Of a stretch of 47,627 bases of DNA, positions 8,227 through 17,086 are shown piece by piece. Numbering within the stretch: the first letter of the stretch is position 1; each line of letters starts with the position of its first letter. The stretch is from an uncultured Bacteroidales bacterium. Lineage in GTDB: Bacteria > Bacteroidota > Bacteroidia > Bacteroidales > Bacteroidaceae. The notes under the pieces are model-generated. The model saw nothing but the letters and a program-made list of their open reading frames with translations. It made no database searches and had not been told where the DNA came from. The position numbers were made by a program, and so were the translations under genes. The DNA lies in assembly GCA_902760965.1 (NCBI GenBank), contig CACWIN010000026.1:1-47627 (forward strand), read 5' to 3'.

Positions 8227-10197
8227 GTGGCTGATATCTGGACCGGAATAAAGGAAGAGAATCTTGACCGGAGCGTAAGCCCCGGCCAGGATTTTTTTCG
8301 TTTCAGTTGCGGAGGGTGGCTGGATGCCAACCCTATTCCCAATGAGTTTTCAAGTTACGGCACATACGATGAACTGGCCGAACTGAACCGTAAGCAGCTT
8401 AAGGACCTTATTGACGAAATCATTGCCAGTAATAATGCTCCAGGCAGTGATGCCGCCCGTATTGCCGACCTGTACAGTCTTGTAATGGATACTGACAGGC
8501 GTAACAGTGAACAGTTCGGCCCGCTTAAGCCTTACAGGGAGCGTATTGCATCAATCTCAAGCCTTGATGAACTGCTGGCTATGATGATTGAGCTTGACTC
8601 ATATGGCGTAACCGGTTATTTTGACGTAGGCATCGGCCCAGACCTTAAGGACAGCAAGACTAACATAGTTGGCTTGAGTCAGGGCGGTCTTACTCTAGGC
8701 GACAAGGAGTACTATGTGGATCGCGACTCTCAGACCCGTAATATCCGCAAGGCGTTCAAGAACCACGTTATACGTATGCTCATGCTGGCCGGATATGATC
8801 GACGGGAGGCCCGTTCCCGTATGAGAACCATATGGCGTATAGAGAAACGCCTGGCCAGGGCATCGCGTAACAATGTCCAGTTGCGTGATCCTGCCGCCAA
8901 TTATCATAAGATGTCAATGGCTGAACTCTATGAGCAGTTGCCGGGGCTTGACTGGAACAGCTTTTTTGAGCGTCTTGGCATGAAAGGTGTGGAGTGGGTG
9001 GATGTAGGTCAACCCGAAGCAATAATGGAAGCCATAAAGGTCCTGAATGAGGAGCCGCTCCAAGACCAGAAAATCCTTATGGAGTGGCAGCTTATTGATT
9101 CCAACGGCACTCGTATGGGACAAAAGTCCGATGATGCCGATTTTGACTTTTACGGCCGGACCCTTAGCGGCCAGAAAGAACCCAAACCCATGTGGAAACG
9201 CGCTACAGCTGTGGTAAGCGGTACTCTGGGCGAGGCTGTAGGCCGACTCTATGTGGAGCGTTATTTCCCCTCAGGAGCCAAGGAGCGGATGATTGGAATG
9301 TTCAGCAATCTAAAGGCTGCACTTTCACGCAGAATTGATGCTCAGGATTGGCTTAGCGACCAAGGTAAAGCATTGGCTCATCAGAAACTGGATGCTTTCA
9401 GGTTCAAGATTGGTTACCCTGACAAGTGGCGCGACTACTCCAAAATGGTTATTGATCCCTCCATGTCCCTGTTTGAGAATGCTGCATCCATAAGCCGTTT
9501 CTTTTGGAACGATATGGTGGAGCGCAAGTTCAAGAAACCGGTTGACCAGACTGAATGGTATATGAACCCTCAGGAAATCAATGCTTATTATGACATATCG
9601 GTCAATGAGATATGCTTTCCGGCTGGAATCTTGCAATATCCTTTCTTTGACATGAATGCCGATGACGCCTTTAACTATGGCGCAATAGGAACAATTATGG
9701 GACATGAGATGACCCATGGATTTGATGATGAAGGACGTCAGTTTGACAAGGACGGCAATATGCGCAACTGGTGGAGTCCTGCCGATACGCGTGGATTCAA
9801 CAAACGTGTAAAGGTGCTCACTGACTGGTTCAGCGCCATTGAGGTGCTTCCGGGAATAAAAGCCAACGGTAAACTTACTCTTGGTGAGAATATTGCAGAC
9901 CATGGCGGTCTTACGGTGGCCCTTGAGGCATTCCGTGAGGTGTGTCGTGAGAATCCCGGTGAGACCAGGATGGGATTTACGCCACTGCAGCGTTTCTTTA
10001 TTGCATATGCCTGTTCGTGGGCTGAGAACTGCCGTGACGAGCTGGCGCTCCAAATGACAAAGAGTGACGAGCATTCACTGTCCCGTTTGCGTGTAAACGG
10101 AGCGTTGCCTCATATTGACGAGTGGTATCAGGCATTTGGTATAACGGAACAGGATTCTATGTATATTGCACCCCAAAACAGGGTTCATATCTGGTAA
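8227..10197 (+). CDS. M13 family metallopeptidase, copy 2, no signal peptide
   Basis: A 656-residue tandem paralogue of the preceding gene, alignable over its whole length. Active-site motifs are intact: HEMTHGFDD near 492, GENIADHGG near 553, NAYYDISVNEI and RVNGALPHIDEWY. The start is GTG at 8227. An in-frame stop only nine codons upstream (8200-8202) rules out a longer N-terminus, so unlike copy 1 it has no signal peptide or lipobox and begins at the region that follows the anchor in copy 1. As read it would be cytosolic. The translational coupling (2-base gap) and intact catalytic residues suggest it is expressed. Recent duplication with loss of the export signal is inferred. Confidence 0.9.
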   Translation: MADIWTGIKEENLDRSVSPGQDFFRFSCGGWLDANPIPNEFSSYGTYDELAELNRKQLKDLIDEIIASNNAPGSDAARIADLYSLVMDTDRRNSEQFGPLKPYRERIASISSLDELLAMMIELDSYGVTGYFDVGIGPDLKDSKTNIVGLSQGGLTLGDKEYYVDRDSQTRNIRKAFKNHVIRMLMLAGYDRREARSRMRTIWRIEKRLARASRNNVQLRDPAANYHKMSMAELYEQLPGLDWNSFFERLGMKGVEWVDVGQPEAIMEAIKVLNEEPLQDQKILMEWQLIDSNGTRMGQKSDDADFDFYGRTLSGQKEPKPMWKRATAVVSGTLGEAVGRLYVERYFPSGAKERMIGMFSNLKAALSRRIDAQDWLSDQGKALAHQKLDAFRFKIGYPDKWRDYSKMVIDPSMSLFENAASISRFFWNDMVERKFKKPVDQTEWYMNPQEINAYYDISVNEICFPAGILQYPFFDMNADDAFNYGAIGTIMGHEMTHGFDDEGRQFDKDGNMRNWWSPADTRGFNKRVKVLTDWFSAIEVLPGIKANGKLTLGENIADHGGLTVALEAFREVCRENPGETRMGFTPLQRFFIAYACSWAENCRDELALQMTKSDEHSLSRLRVNGALPHIDEWYQAFGITEQDSMYIAPQNRVHIW

Positions 10198-10200
10198 ACA

Positions 10201-12039
10201 ATGAAAGTGGGCAAGACCATAGAACTGCTAAGTCCCGCCAGGAATCTGGAATGCGGGATTCAAGCTATAAAACATGGTGCCGATGCCGTGTATATAGGTG
10301 CAGGCCGTTTTGGCGCGCGTCAGGCAGCCGGCAACAGCGTGGAGGATATTGCCCAACTTACACGTTTTGCACATTTTTACGGCGCAAAGATTTACGTAAC
10401 GGTCAATACAATCTTAAAGGACACCGAACTGGCCGATGCCGAGAAACTTATTTGGCAACTCTATGAGGCTGGGGCCGATGCTTTGCTGGTTCAGGATATG
10501 GCGGTGCTGAAAATGAAATTGCCGCCCATAGCCCTTCATGCCAGCACTCAGTGTGACGTTCGCAGTGCCGATAAGGTCCGTTTTTTGGCCGGATGCGGTT
10601 TTACCCGGGTGGTGCTTGCCCGTGAACTGTCACTGGATGAGATTCGCAGCATACATGAGGCGTGTCCCCAAGTAGAACTGGAATGTTTTGTGCACGGTGC
10701 GTTGTGCGTTAGTTACAGCGGGCAGTGTTATGCATCGCAGTACTGTTTTGGCCGTAGTGCCAACCGTGGGGAGTGCGCACAGTTCTGCCGTCTTAAGTTT
10801 GACCTTGTTGACTCAGACAATAATGTTATAGTGAAGGGCAAACACCTGCTTTCGTTGCGTGACATGAACCGCATGGAGAGCCTTGAAGAGCTTATGGATG
10901 CCGGTGTATGCTCATTCAAGATAGAGGGTAGGCTCAAGGAAACATCGTACGTTAAGAACGTGACTGCCGCATACAGTAAGGCTTTGGATAAGGTGATTGA
11001 ACGCAGGCAAGAGTACAGGCGTGCTTCATCGGGCCATAGCGAAGTAATGTTCACTCCAAATGTCAGCAAGAGCTTTAACCGCGGTTTTACCGATTATTTT
11101 CTGTATGGACGCCAGGCCGACATATGGTCGCCCGACACTCCCAAATCCAGGGGTGAACTTATGGGACAGGTCCGTGTTGTGGGCCGTGGCTGGATAACCA
11201 TATCAGGAACAAAATCTTTCAATAACGGCGACGGATTGTGCTATATAGGACAGGACGGCGAACTAAAGGGGTACCGCGTTAACCGGGTGGAGAACGGCCG
11301 TATTTTCCTTTATCTGGATAACGGTGATATGCCGTCAATCAAGGCGGGAACCGATGTGTACCGCAACTTTGACCAGGAGTTTGAAAAGGCTCTTGCCAAG
11401 GAATCGGCATCAAGAAAGATTGTGGCGGATATCCTGTTTGAGGAGACAGCAACCGGTTATGGCGTAACCATGACCGATGAGGACGGTAATGTGGCTACGG
11501 TAACATGTGACTGGAAAAAGGAGGATGCACGAACGCCTCAGGAGAACAATATCCGTACACAACTGAGCAAGTTGGGCAATACCGGTTTTGAAGCAGGAAA
11601 AATAGAAGTTAAACTTGGTGGCGAACGATTTATTCCGTCATCGTTTTTATCGGACATTCGTAGACAAGTCGTAACGTTGCTTGAAAATAAACGAATGGAT
11701 TCCTACGTACGTCCTGTTCAGGGTAAGGCTGATGACAAATCAAATACTTATCCGGTTAAGGAGCTTACATATCTGGGCAATGTAATGAATGCTCAGGCAC
11801 GCACTTTTTACAGTGATCACGGAGTTGAGAAAGTTGACTGTGCCTTTGAAAAATCGGCCCCGGACAGTGCGGTCATAATGTTTTGCCGTCACTGTATTAA
11901 GCGTTCACTTGGTATCTGTCCAAAGAACCGTAAACAGAACCTCAAGGTTCACGAACCCATGTATCTGGTGTCGCAGGACGGCAGGCGTTTTGGTTTACGT
12001 TTTGACTGTTCACGTTGCCTGATGGAAGTATATTATTAA
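10201..12039 (+). CDS. U32 family protein, RlhA/YdcP-like (tRNA/rRNA hydroxylation)
   Basis: A 612-residue cytosolic protein of the U32 family, once called collagenase-like peptidase. The N-terminal barrel starts IELLSPARNLECGIQAIKHGADAVYIG. The diagnostic block ECFVHGALCVSYSGQCYAS, with further Cys in GECAQFC, lies at about 160-197; in the family these Cys hold an iron-sulfur cluster. The long C-terminal region with CRHC...CPKN and CSRCL resembles the extended RlhA/YdcP type, which hydroxylates 23S rRNA C2501 in E. coli; the shorter TrhP acts on tRNA U34. Length favours RlhA-like. The gene starts 3 bases after the M13 stop and ends 19 bases before a glycoside hydrolase gene, so it lies inside one run. 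Confidence 0.85.
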   Translation: MKVGKTIELLSPARNLECGIQAIKHGADAVYIGAGRFGARQAAGNSVEDIAQLTRFAHFYGAKIYVTVNTILKDTELADAEKLIWQLYEAGADALLVQDMAVLKMKLPPIALHASTQCDVRSADKVRFLAGCGFTRVVLARELSLDEIRSIHEACPQVELECFVHGALCVSYSGQCYASQYCFGRSANRGECAQFCRLKFDLVDSDNNVIVKGKHLLSLRDMNRMESLEELMDAGVCSFKIEGRLKETSYVKNVTAAYSKALDKVIERRQEYRRASSGHSEVMFTPNVSKSFNRGFTDYFLYGRQADIWSPDTPKSRGELMGQVRVVGRGWITISGTKSFNNGDGLCYIGQDGELKGYRVNRVENGRIFLYLDNGDMPSIKAGTDVYRNFDQEFEKALAKESASRKIVADILFEETATGYGVTMTDEDGNVATVTCDWKKEDARTPQENNIRTQLSKLGNTGFEAGKIEVKLGGERFIPSSFLSDIRRQVVTLLENKRMDSYVRPVQGKADDKSNTYPVKELTYLGNVMNAQARTFYSDHGVEKVDCAFEKSAPDSAVIMFCRHCIKRSLGICPKNRKQNLKVHEPMYLVSQDGRRFGLRFDCSRCLMEVYY

Positions 12040-12058
12040 CCTAAACCTACTCATTGTT

Positions 12059-13567
12059 ATGAAAAGAATTGCTTTTGTTTTGCTTTCGTTGGTATGCCTT
12101 GCCGGCCACGCTGAAACTATCAAGGTTACAGTATCAATGGATAATGCCATCCAAACTAACGGCGGAAGTTGGGAAGGATGGGGAACAAGCCTATGCTGGT
12201 GGGCTAACCGTATTGGCTATAACAAGACTTTGACCGATAAGAGCGCACAACTTTTCTTTGATGCCAAGAAGGGCTTGGGGCTTAACATAATGCGTTACAA
12301 CGTGGGCGGAGGCGATGATCCCACACATCACCATATAACCAGAACTGACAGTGACGTACCCGGATGGATGTACATTGACCCTGAAACCGGAGAACGTAAA
12401 TATGACTATACTGCCGATGCCCGACAGCTGAATGTGGTAAAAGCTGCGATGAAAGCAGCCGGACAGGATGCTTACCTGGAGATATTCAGCAACTCACCCC
12501 CATACTTTATGACCGTAAGTGGCTGCTCCACCGGTAATTTCAAGGCCGAGGAGAATAACATTAAGGATGAAGAGTATGATGACTTTGCCGAGTATATGGC
12601 TCATGTAGCTAACTACATGACCCGTGATATGAAACTCAAGGTAAAGAGTGTATCGCCTATGAATGAGCCCAACACCAACTACTGGCCAGCCATGAACTAT
12701 AAACAGGAGGGTTGCCATATTGATGCTGGCCAGGCTCAGTCCAAACTCCTGGTTTTGACCAAGGAAGCTTTGAGCCGTTACGGCCTGAATGATATTATCC
12801 TGACCACCAGCGATGAGACCAATCCCGGTAAGCAGATAGAGGAGATCCAAACCCTTACCCCCGAAGCCCGTGCCGCCATAAACCGCATCAGCGTGCACAC
12901 ATACGGCACCAACAGCATACGTGAAATGGGCCAGTTGGCTAAAGACGAGAAGATAAACTTGTGGATGAGTGAGGTTGACGGCAACGGAACCGCAGGACAG
13001 AATGCCGGTGAAATGGCTGCCGGCTTGTGGCTTGCCGACAAGATAATAACCGATATAGAGGCGCTGGAACCATCGGCCTGGGTGCTTTGGCAGGTTATAG
13101 ACACCCATATTTCAAAAGAAGGTTACATGGGTCGTCGTGACGGTGGGCCTCTACGTACACAGGGCGGTTATTGGGGTACAGCATGCGCCAATCATGATAC
13201 GGAAGAGGTTTTGCTTACCCAGAAATATTACGCGTTCGGTCAATTCAGCCGATACATTCGTCCCGGTTCAACACTTATAAAGTGTCCTACCGACCGTAGG
13301 TCAGGCATCAAGGTGCTGGCAGCAAAAGACCGCAAACAAACTACGCTGACACTTGTCTGCACCAATACCACGGCAGAACCCAAAGATGTAGAGTTCAATA
13401 CTTTAGACTTAAAGCTTAAAGGTCAGGTCCGTCAAGTCAGGACCAGCGGTCAATTTGCCGACGGTGAGCATTGGGCGGAATCCAAAGGACCAAAAGCATC
13501 GGGCTCTATACTAAACGTAACATTGGCTCCAAATTCCGTTACAACATTCCAGGTGAGTTGTAGATAA
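12059..13567 (+). CDS. Glycoside hydrolase family 30, endo-beta-1,6-galactanase-like
   Basis: A 502-residue secreted enzyme with a Sec signal peptide (cleavage likely after LAGHA, about residue 19). The (beta/alpha)8 domain has the clan GH-A catalytic pair: acid/base Glu203 in SPMNEPN and nucleophile Glu305 in MSEVDG. The GGSWEGWGTSLCWWA opening and MRYNVGGGDDP fit the GH30 subgroup related to endo-beta-1,6-galactanase. A C-terminal beta-sandwich follows the barrel, as is usual in GH30. It probably acts on beta-1,6-linked galactan or a similar side chain, but substrate assignment is inference. No SusC/SusD pair is nearby, so it is an isolated polysaccharide enzyme at the end of a co-directional run. 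Confidence 0.88.
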   Translation: MKRIAFVLLSLVCLAGHAETIKVTVSMDNAIQTNGGSWEGWGTSLCWWANRIGYNKTLTDKSAQLFFDAKKGLGLNIMRYNVGGGDDPTHHHITRTDSDVPGWMYIDPETGERKYDYTADARQLNVVKAAMKAAGQDAYLEIFSNSPPYFMTVSGCSTGNFKAEENNIKDEEYDDFAEYMAHVANYMTRDMKLKVKSVSPMNEPNTNYWPAMNYKQEGCHIDAGQAQSKLLVLTKEALSRYGLNDIILTTSDETNPGKQIEEIQTLTPEARAAINRISVHTYGTNSIREMGQLAKDEKINLWMSEVDGNGTAGQNAGEMAAGLWLADKIITDIEALEPSAWVLWQVIDTHISKEGYMGRRDGGPLRTQGGYWGTACANHDTEEVLLTQKYYAFGQFSRYIRPGSTLIKCPTDRRSGIKVLAAKDRKQTTLTLVCTNTTAEPKDVEFNTLDLKLKGQVRQVRTSGQFADGEHWAESKGPKASGSILNVTLAPNSVTTFQVSCR

Positions 13568-13583
13568 TAGTTAAAAACTATTA
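13565..13583 (+). terminator. Weak AT-rich hairpin after the GH30 gene
   Basis: TAATAGTT-AAA-AACTATTA forms an 8-bp stem (13565-13583) overlapping the end of the GH30 stop region and followed by ATTATTT. The stem is nearly all A:T, so terminator function is uncertain. Confidence 0.35.
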
Positions 13584-13587
13584 ATTA

Positions 13588-13620
13588 TTTGGAGAAGAGG
13601 ATTTAAACAATTTACATTTG
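13588..13620 (+). promoter_or_regulatory. Promoter of the NVEALA-like/signal peptidase operon
   Basis: TTTG (13588-13591), a 21-base spacer and TACATTTG (13613-13620) match the Bacteroidetes promoter consensus. It follows directly on the GH30 terminator-like hairpin and gives the downstream operon its own transcript with a leader of about 310 bases. Confidence 0.6.
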
Positions 13621-13936
13621 CAAAAACCTCTCAGAAAGGTGCTGACGCCCAATATGGGGTTGCCCTAGTACGCTTATGAGAATACCTATTATTAACTTAA
13701 TTACTGTAATACTGTGAAAAAAGTGATATTCAACCAATTAACAAAACAGAGGTTTAAAAATCAGCAACACTCCTGCAAAGTAATCTGCTTAATCCCTCTT
13801 GTCGGGTTCTTATCCTATTGTTTAACTTAATCTAATTTTACCGCAACAGAAACACGTCTTAATAGTCCTTACAGATTCATTTATTTGATCTGTTTTTAAT
13901 CTAATTATTCAACACTAATTTAAAATTTAAACCATC
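13621..13936 (+). other. Long 5' leader without an obvious gene; two tiny ORFs
   Basis: This 316-base stretch between promoter and first gene has no protein gene of normal size. It contains a 4-codon ATG ORF (13655-13669) and a 13-codon ORF (13676-13717) rich in Ile, Leu and Val. Short GC-rich segments (13640-13670) contrast with the AT-rich remainder and could fold. No known riboswitch class was recognised. The length and the mini-ORFs make it a candidate regulatory leader. Confidence 0.35.
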
Positions 13937-14500
13937 ATGAGAAAAAAGTTTATTGTTGCTGCAATAGCAATGACAGCAGTTGTTGCAGCTAATTTGTTTG
14001 TAATTTCGGCAAAGGAAGGAAACGTAAAATGCCAGAATCTACTATCCAGTTCGTTCCTTTTGAATAAGATTGCTTATGCTAATGATCCGGGGAATCCGCA
14101 GCAAAATCAAGGTCGTGGTCCGCGTGATTTACCTCAGGTTTCGTGTTCAAATTATGCAAATGGACAGATAACAGAGATCCGTTATACTTTTTCCAATACA
14201 CAAGCTAAATCCAGACAACTTAAGAGTGATTTTAGTCTGGAGGTTGGAGCAACAGCACCAACCAAATGGGTTGATATTAAAGGAATGGCTGATGCCAGGT
14301 GGGGTGCCAACAAACAGTCGGAAGATAACATGGCAAATTCATTTTCTGGCGTTTGGATGATAGATATTAGATCGGCCTCACCCAATCCTGTTAAATGTGA
14401 TGGCGATGAAAATATTAGTTGTACTCCGGATTTGGATCCTTGTACAACATTATATGAAAGGGCATATATGAAATTCCTTAATTTTTATTATTCAAATTAA
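13937..14500 (+). CDS. NVEALA-like exported leader protein
   Basis: A 187-residue protein. Its first 50 residues copy the layout of the Bacteroidetes NVEALA family (PF14055): MRKK, a single hydrophobic helix at about 5-24, a short polar spacer, then a leader end LLNKIAYAND (41-50) in place of the usual LxNVEALA. The exported part (from about residue 49) is longer than usual and contains Cys70, Cys154, Cys162 and Cys169; Cys32 lies in the leader. NVEALA proteins are thought to be secreted peptides, but their role is not established. It is the first gene of an operon with a propeller lipoprotein, a thioredoxin-like protein and a signal peptidase. Disulfide formation and processing by those neighbours is inference. 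Assignment rests on leader pattern and context, not on an exact motif. Confidence 0.65.
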   Translation: MRKKFIVAAIAMTAVVAANLFVISAKEGNVKCQNLLSSSFLLNKIAYANDPGNPQQNQGRGPRDLPQVSCSNYANGQITEIRYTFSNTQAKSRQLKSDFSLEVGATAPTKWVDIKGMADARWGANKQSEDNMANSFSGVWMIDIRSASPNPVKCDGDENISCTPDLDPCTTLYERAYMKFLNFYYSN

Positions 14501-14512
14501 TCAGAAGGCAGT

Positions 14513-15703
14513 ATGAAAACGATAAAATATTGTGTGATCCTTGTATTGACAGTAATATTTTATTCGTGTAACCATTTAGGGAAATCCGCTTCGGCGGATT
14601 TCTCAAATGTTACACAAATAACATATGACACAATAAGTTCTCAAAAGATTAAACCGGATCAGATAATTGCTAACAGTCATTTTGTGAAATTGGAGACAGA
14701 CCCAAAATGCTTGATTGGAAATGTCGATAAAATACTATTTGTGGATTCTTCTATAGTTATTGTTGATGAATCAATAGGTAAATCAATATATGTATTTGAT
14801 ATGAATGGGAACTTTAAGAATAAAGTTTCAAGAATTGGAAATGCGTCAAATGAATACTTAAAGTTGGTAGATGTTTTTGTAGGTCCGGAATCAGAAATAT
14901 ATATTATTGATAACGCAAAACGTAAACTGATGGCATTCGAAAGTGATGGTAGATTCATTTCTTCAAAAGATAATCCTATCTCTAATTTTGAGATGAATTA
15001 TATTAATAATAACAGATTTGCTATTTATTCATCATTCAATTTAACAGCGAATGGAAATAGAAAAATTGAGAAAACAAGTTATGCAATAGTAGATAAGAAT
15101 CTTGAACCCATTTACACTTTTGGAGAGGAACCACATGAAAAACATCCATCTTTTATTATGACCAGATGGAGAAATATATTCCGTTTTGGGGATAAAGTTT
15201 ATTGTACTTTGAATTTTGGAAATGATATATATGAACTTGGTGCGGATTCAGTGACGGCAAAGTACAGACTAGCAATCACTCCAGGACAATTGTATGAACC
15301 TATTGAAGAGGATTTTGAGTCATCAACAACTATGAGTGAAGCTAAGCGAGGAATACCATATTTCTATGGAGACTTTATAGAGTGTGAAGACTTTTCATGT
15401 TTTCTTTATATTATGCCTCCTTTTAATCAGAGATGGATATTCTACAACCATAAAACAGGATCGGTTATGTCATTATTAAAACAGACATCGGACCCAATAT
15501 TGGATTTCTTTCATGAGCCAAGAGCAAGATATGGCGAAAACACACTGGTTGAGGCTGTATCGGCCACAAATATCTGTATGGCTAAGGAATACTATGAAAA
15601 GAAAGGCATTCATAGCGAAAAGCTGGATGAGCTGTTTGAGGGTATGTCCGTTGATTCAAATCCGGTTTTGTTCTTTTATGATATTGACCTTGGCGACTTA
15701 TGA
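14513..15703 (+). CDS. 6-bladed beta-propeller lipoprotein (BF3164/DUF5128-like)
   Basis: A 396-residue protein with a lipoprotein signal ending VIFYSC (Cys19). The mature part has the repeated blade pattern of Bacteroidetes 6-bladed beta-propellers: HFVKLETDPKCLIGNVDKI at the first blade, then IYVFDMNGNF, DVFVGPESEIYIIDN and similar strands. This family (often annotated BF3164-like lipoprotein) commonly accompanies NVEALA genes. It probably works at the periplasmic or outer face of the envelope, perhaps binding the exported protein; no enzyme activity is evident. Codon use and base composition are clearly AT-richer than in the flanking housekeeping genes, a possible sign of transfer. The stop overlaps the next start as ATGA. 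Confidence 0.8.
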   Translation: MKTIKYCVILVLTVIFYSCNHLGKSASADFSNVTQITYDTISSQKIKPDQIIANSHFVKLETDPKCLIGNVDKILFVDSSIVIVDESIGKSIYVFDMNGNFKNKVSRIGNASNEYLKLVDVFVGPESEIYIIDNAKRKLMAFESDGRFISSKDNPISNFEMNYINNNRFAIYSSFNLTANGNRKIEKTSYAIVDKNLEPIYTFGEEPHEKHPSFIMTRWRNIFRFGDKVYCTLNFGNDIYELGADSVTAKYRLAITPGQLYEPIEEDFESSTTMSEAKRGIPYFYGDFIECEDFSCFLYIMPPFNQRWIFYNHKTGSVMSLLKQTSDPILDFFHEPRARYGENTLVEAVSATNICMAKEYYEKKGIHSEKLDELFEGMSVDSNPVLFFYDIDLGDL

Positions 15704-16326
15704 AAAAGACAGGAATTGTAGTTTTGACCATCTTTGTGACGTTCCTAGTTATATGTAACATGTATCTTTTACTGGATGGTTCAAAAGATGTTGTAAAAGA
15801 GACTGAAAGTGACAGCAAACCGGTTGTTGGAAACTATCAGGGAACCTTTCTTGATGTGTTGCAGAACGACGGTTTGTCACTTGACGGCCTGCAGGTTCAA
15901 AGACTGGGTGATATGTCGGTATGTAGTATGGAGGACCTGTTCCATGATATGGGCGACAGTGTGCTGCTAATATGCCGAACGTCGTATTTTCATTGTGAGA
16001 AATGTGTTGACTATGCAATCGAAAAGGCATTGGAAATGACCCGTAAAGACAGCTGCAATGTAAAACTAGTGGTGTTTGGATGTTATGAGAATGCCAACTC
16101 CCTGAAGTTGTTGCAACAGTCACATCCATCGCTTAATCAGTTTGATGTATATCAAACGCCATCGGTATTAATGCCTATCGACGCTCACGGATATCCATAC
16201 TATTTTACCATGAACAAATCAATGATAGTGCAGGATGTATTTGTGCCCGATTCCAAGGAACCGGTAAAGACCGATATATACTGGGATTGTATTTCAACTA
16301 AGTGGAATGAGATTCAGTTTTTATAA
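15700..16326 (+). CDS. Membrane-anchored thioredoxin-like protein with CEKC motif
   Basis: A 208-residue protein with one N-terminal transmembrane segment (about 5-25) and a periplasmic domain. Residues 87-104 read as a thioredoxin-type beta strand followed by C99-E-K-C102. Further on, QTPSVLMP (152-159) supplies the cis-proline (Pro154) expected opposite the redox motif, followed by the final strand. The fold is therefore probably thioredoxin-like, either a disulfide reductase/oxidase or a TlpA-type relative. Additional Cys at 75, 92, 119, 128 and 197 are unusual. It starts within the ATGA overlap with the propeller gene and overlaps the signal peptidase gene by 20 bases, so all are translationally coupled. 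A role in handling Cys of the NVEALA-like product is inferred. Confidence 0.65.
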   Translation: MKKTGIVVLTIFVTFLVICNMYLLLDGSKDVVKETESDSKPVVGNYQGTFLDVLQNDGLSLDGLQVQRLGDMSVCSMEDLFHDMGDSVLLICRTSYFHCEKCVDYAIEKALEMTRKDSCNVKLVVFGCYENANSLKLLQQSHPSLNQFDVYQTPSVLMPIDAHGYPYYFTMNKSMIVQDVFVPDSKEPVKTDIYWDCISTKWNEIQFL

Positions 16327-17065
16327 AAAGACAGCCAGATGGGTATGTTGCGCAGTTCTGTCTGTCTTTTTTGTAAAAATGTGTATTGCTGAACGTTATT
16401 GCATTGCCAGCGGTTCAATGATGCCAACAATTCAGGTTGGCGATAAGGTCCTTGTGAACAAGGTCTTGTTTGGACTGAGAATATACAATCCCTACTCAAA
16501 AAAGGCCGATGGCTTTATAAGGCTCATGGGAATACGTCAGATAAGGCCAAACGACGTTATACTGTTCAATGTTCCTTTTACCGAAGATCCGCAATATGGC
16601 ATATCAATGGATTGGAATACTCATTATTGCAAAAGGGTTCTAGGTACACCTGGCGATAGGATTGGTGCCAGTGACGGGCATTGTTGGAATGACAAGGTAT
16701 TGCGCCCGGTAGGAGTGCTTGAGGAACAGGAAAAACTGCGCTGGATGTTTGACAGTCTGTTTATTTGGCGTCAAAGCTATGATGTGATTCCTCTGTCAAG
16801 CAAAGACTGGAATATCAAGAACTGGGGCCCGTTGTTGGTACCGGCAAAAGGTATGACAGTTAAGCTTGACAGCCTGACACAGGAATTGTATAGGCCTGTA
16901 ATAGAATATGAGACAGACCTGTCGCTGGATGAAAGCCTTAAGGAGTATACGTTCCTTGACGACTATTACTTTGTAGTGGGCGATAACGCCATGGACTCAT
17001 ATGACTCCCGCTATTGGGGCTTCATCCCTAAGGATTTTATTATAGGCGTTGTATGCGGCAAATAG
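16307..17065 (+). CDS. Signal peptidase I (S26 family), dedicated operon copy
   Basis: A 252-residue type I signal peptidase with one N-terminal membrane segment (about 10-29). The nucleophile is Ser37 in the SGSMMPTI box and the general base is Lys109 in KRVLGTPGD. The GDNAMDSYDSRYWGFI box near 225-240 completes the conserved set. It is shorter than the ~470-residue housekeeping LepB of Bacteroidetes and closes an operon with a NVEALA-like product. A specialised peptidase that cleaves the exported protein in this operon is therefore likely, though this is inference. The start overlaps the thioredoxin-like gene by 20 bases. The stop faces mazG across 21 bases with no clear terminator. Confidence 0.85.
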   Translation: MRFSFYKKTARWVCCAVLSVFFVKMCIAERYCIASGSMMPTIQVGDKVLVNKVLFGLRIYNPYSKKADGFIRLMGIRQIRPNDVILFNVPFTEDPQYGISMDWNTHYCKRVLGTPGDRIGASDGHCWNDKVLRPVGVLEEQEKLRWMFDSLFIWRQSYDVIPLSSKDWNIKNWGPLLVPAKGMTVKLDSLTQELYRPVIEYETDLSLDESLKEYTFLDDYYFVVGDNAMDSYDSRYWGFIPKDFIIGVVCGK

Positions 17066-17086
17066 TTACCGCCGGCAAGATATGGT

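Noticed and set aside
13937-17065. Lantibiotic or radical-SAM peptide cluster
   Set aside because: No LanM/LanB, radical SAM maturase or peptidase-containing ABC transporter is present in this operon; the enzymes are a thioredoxin-like protein and a signal peptidase.
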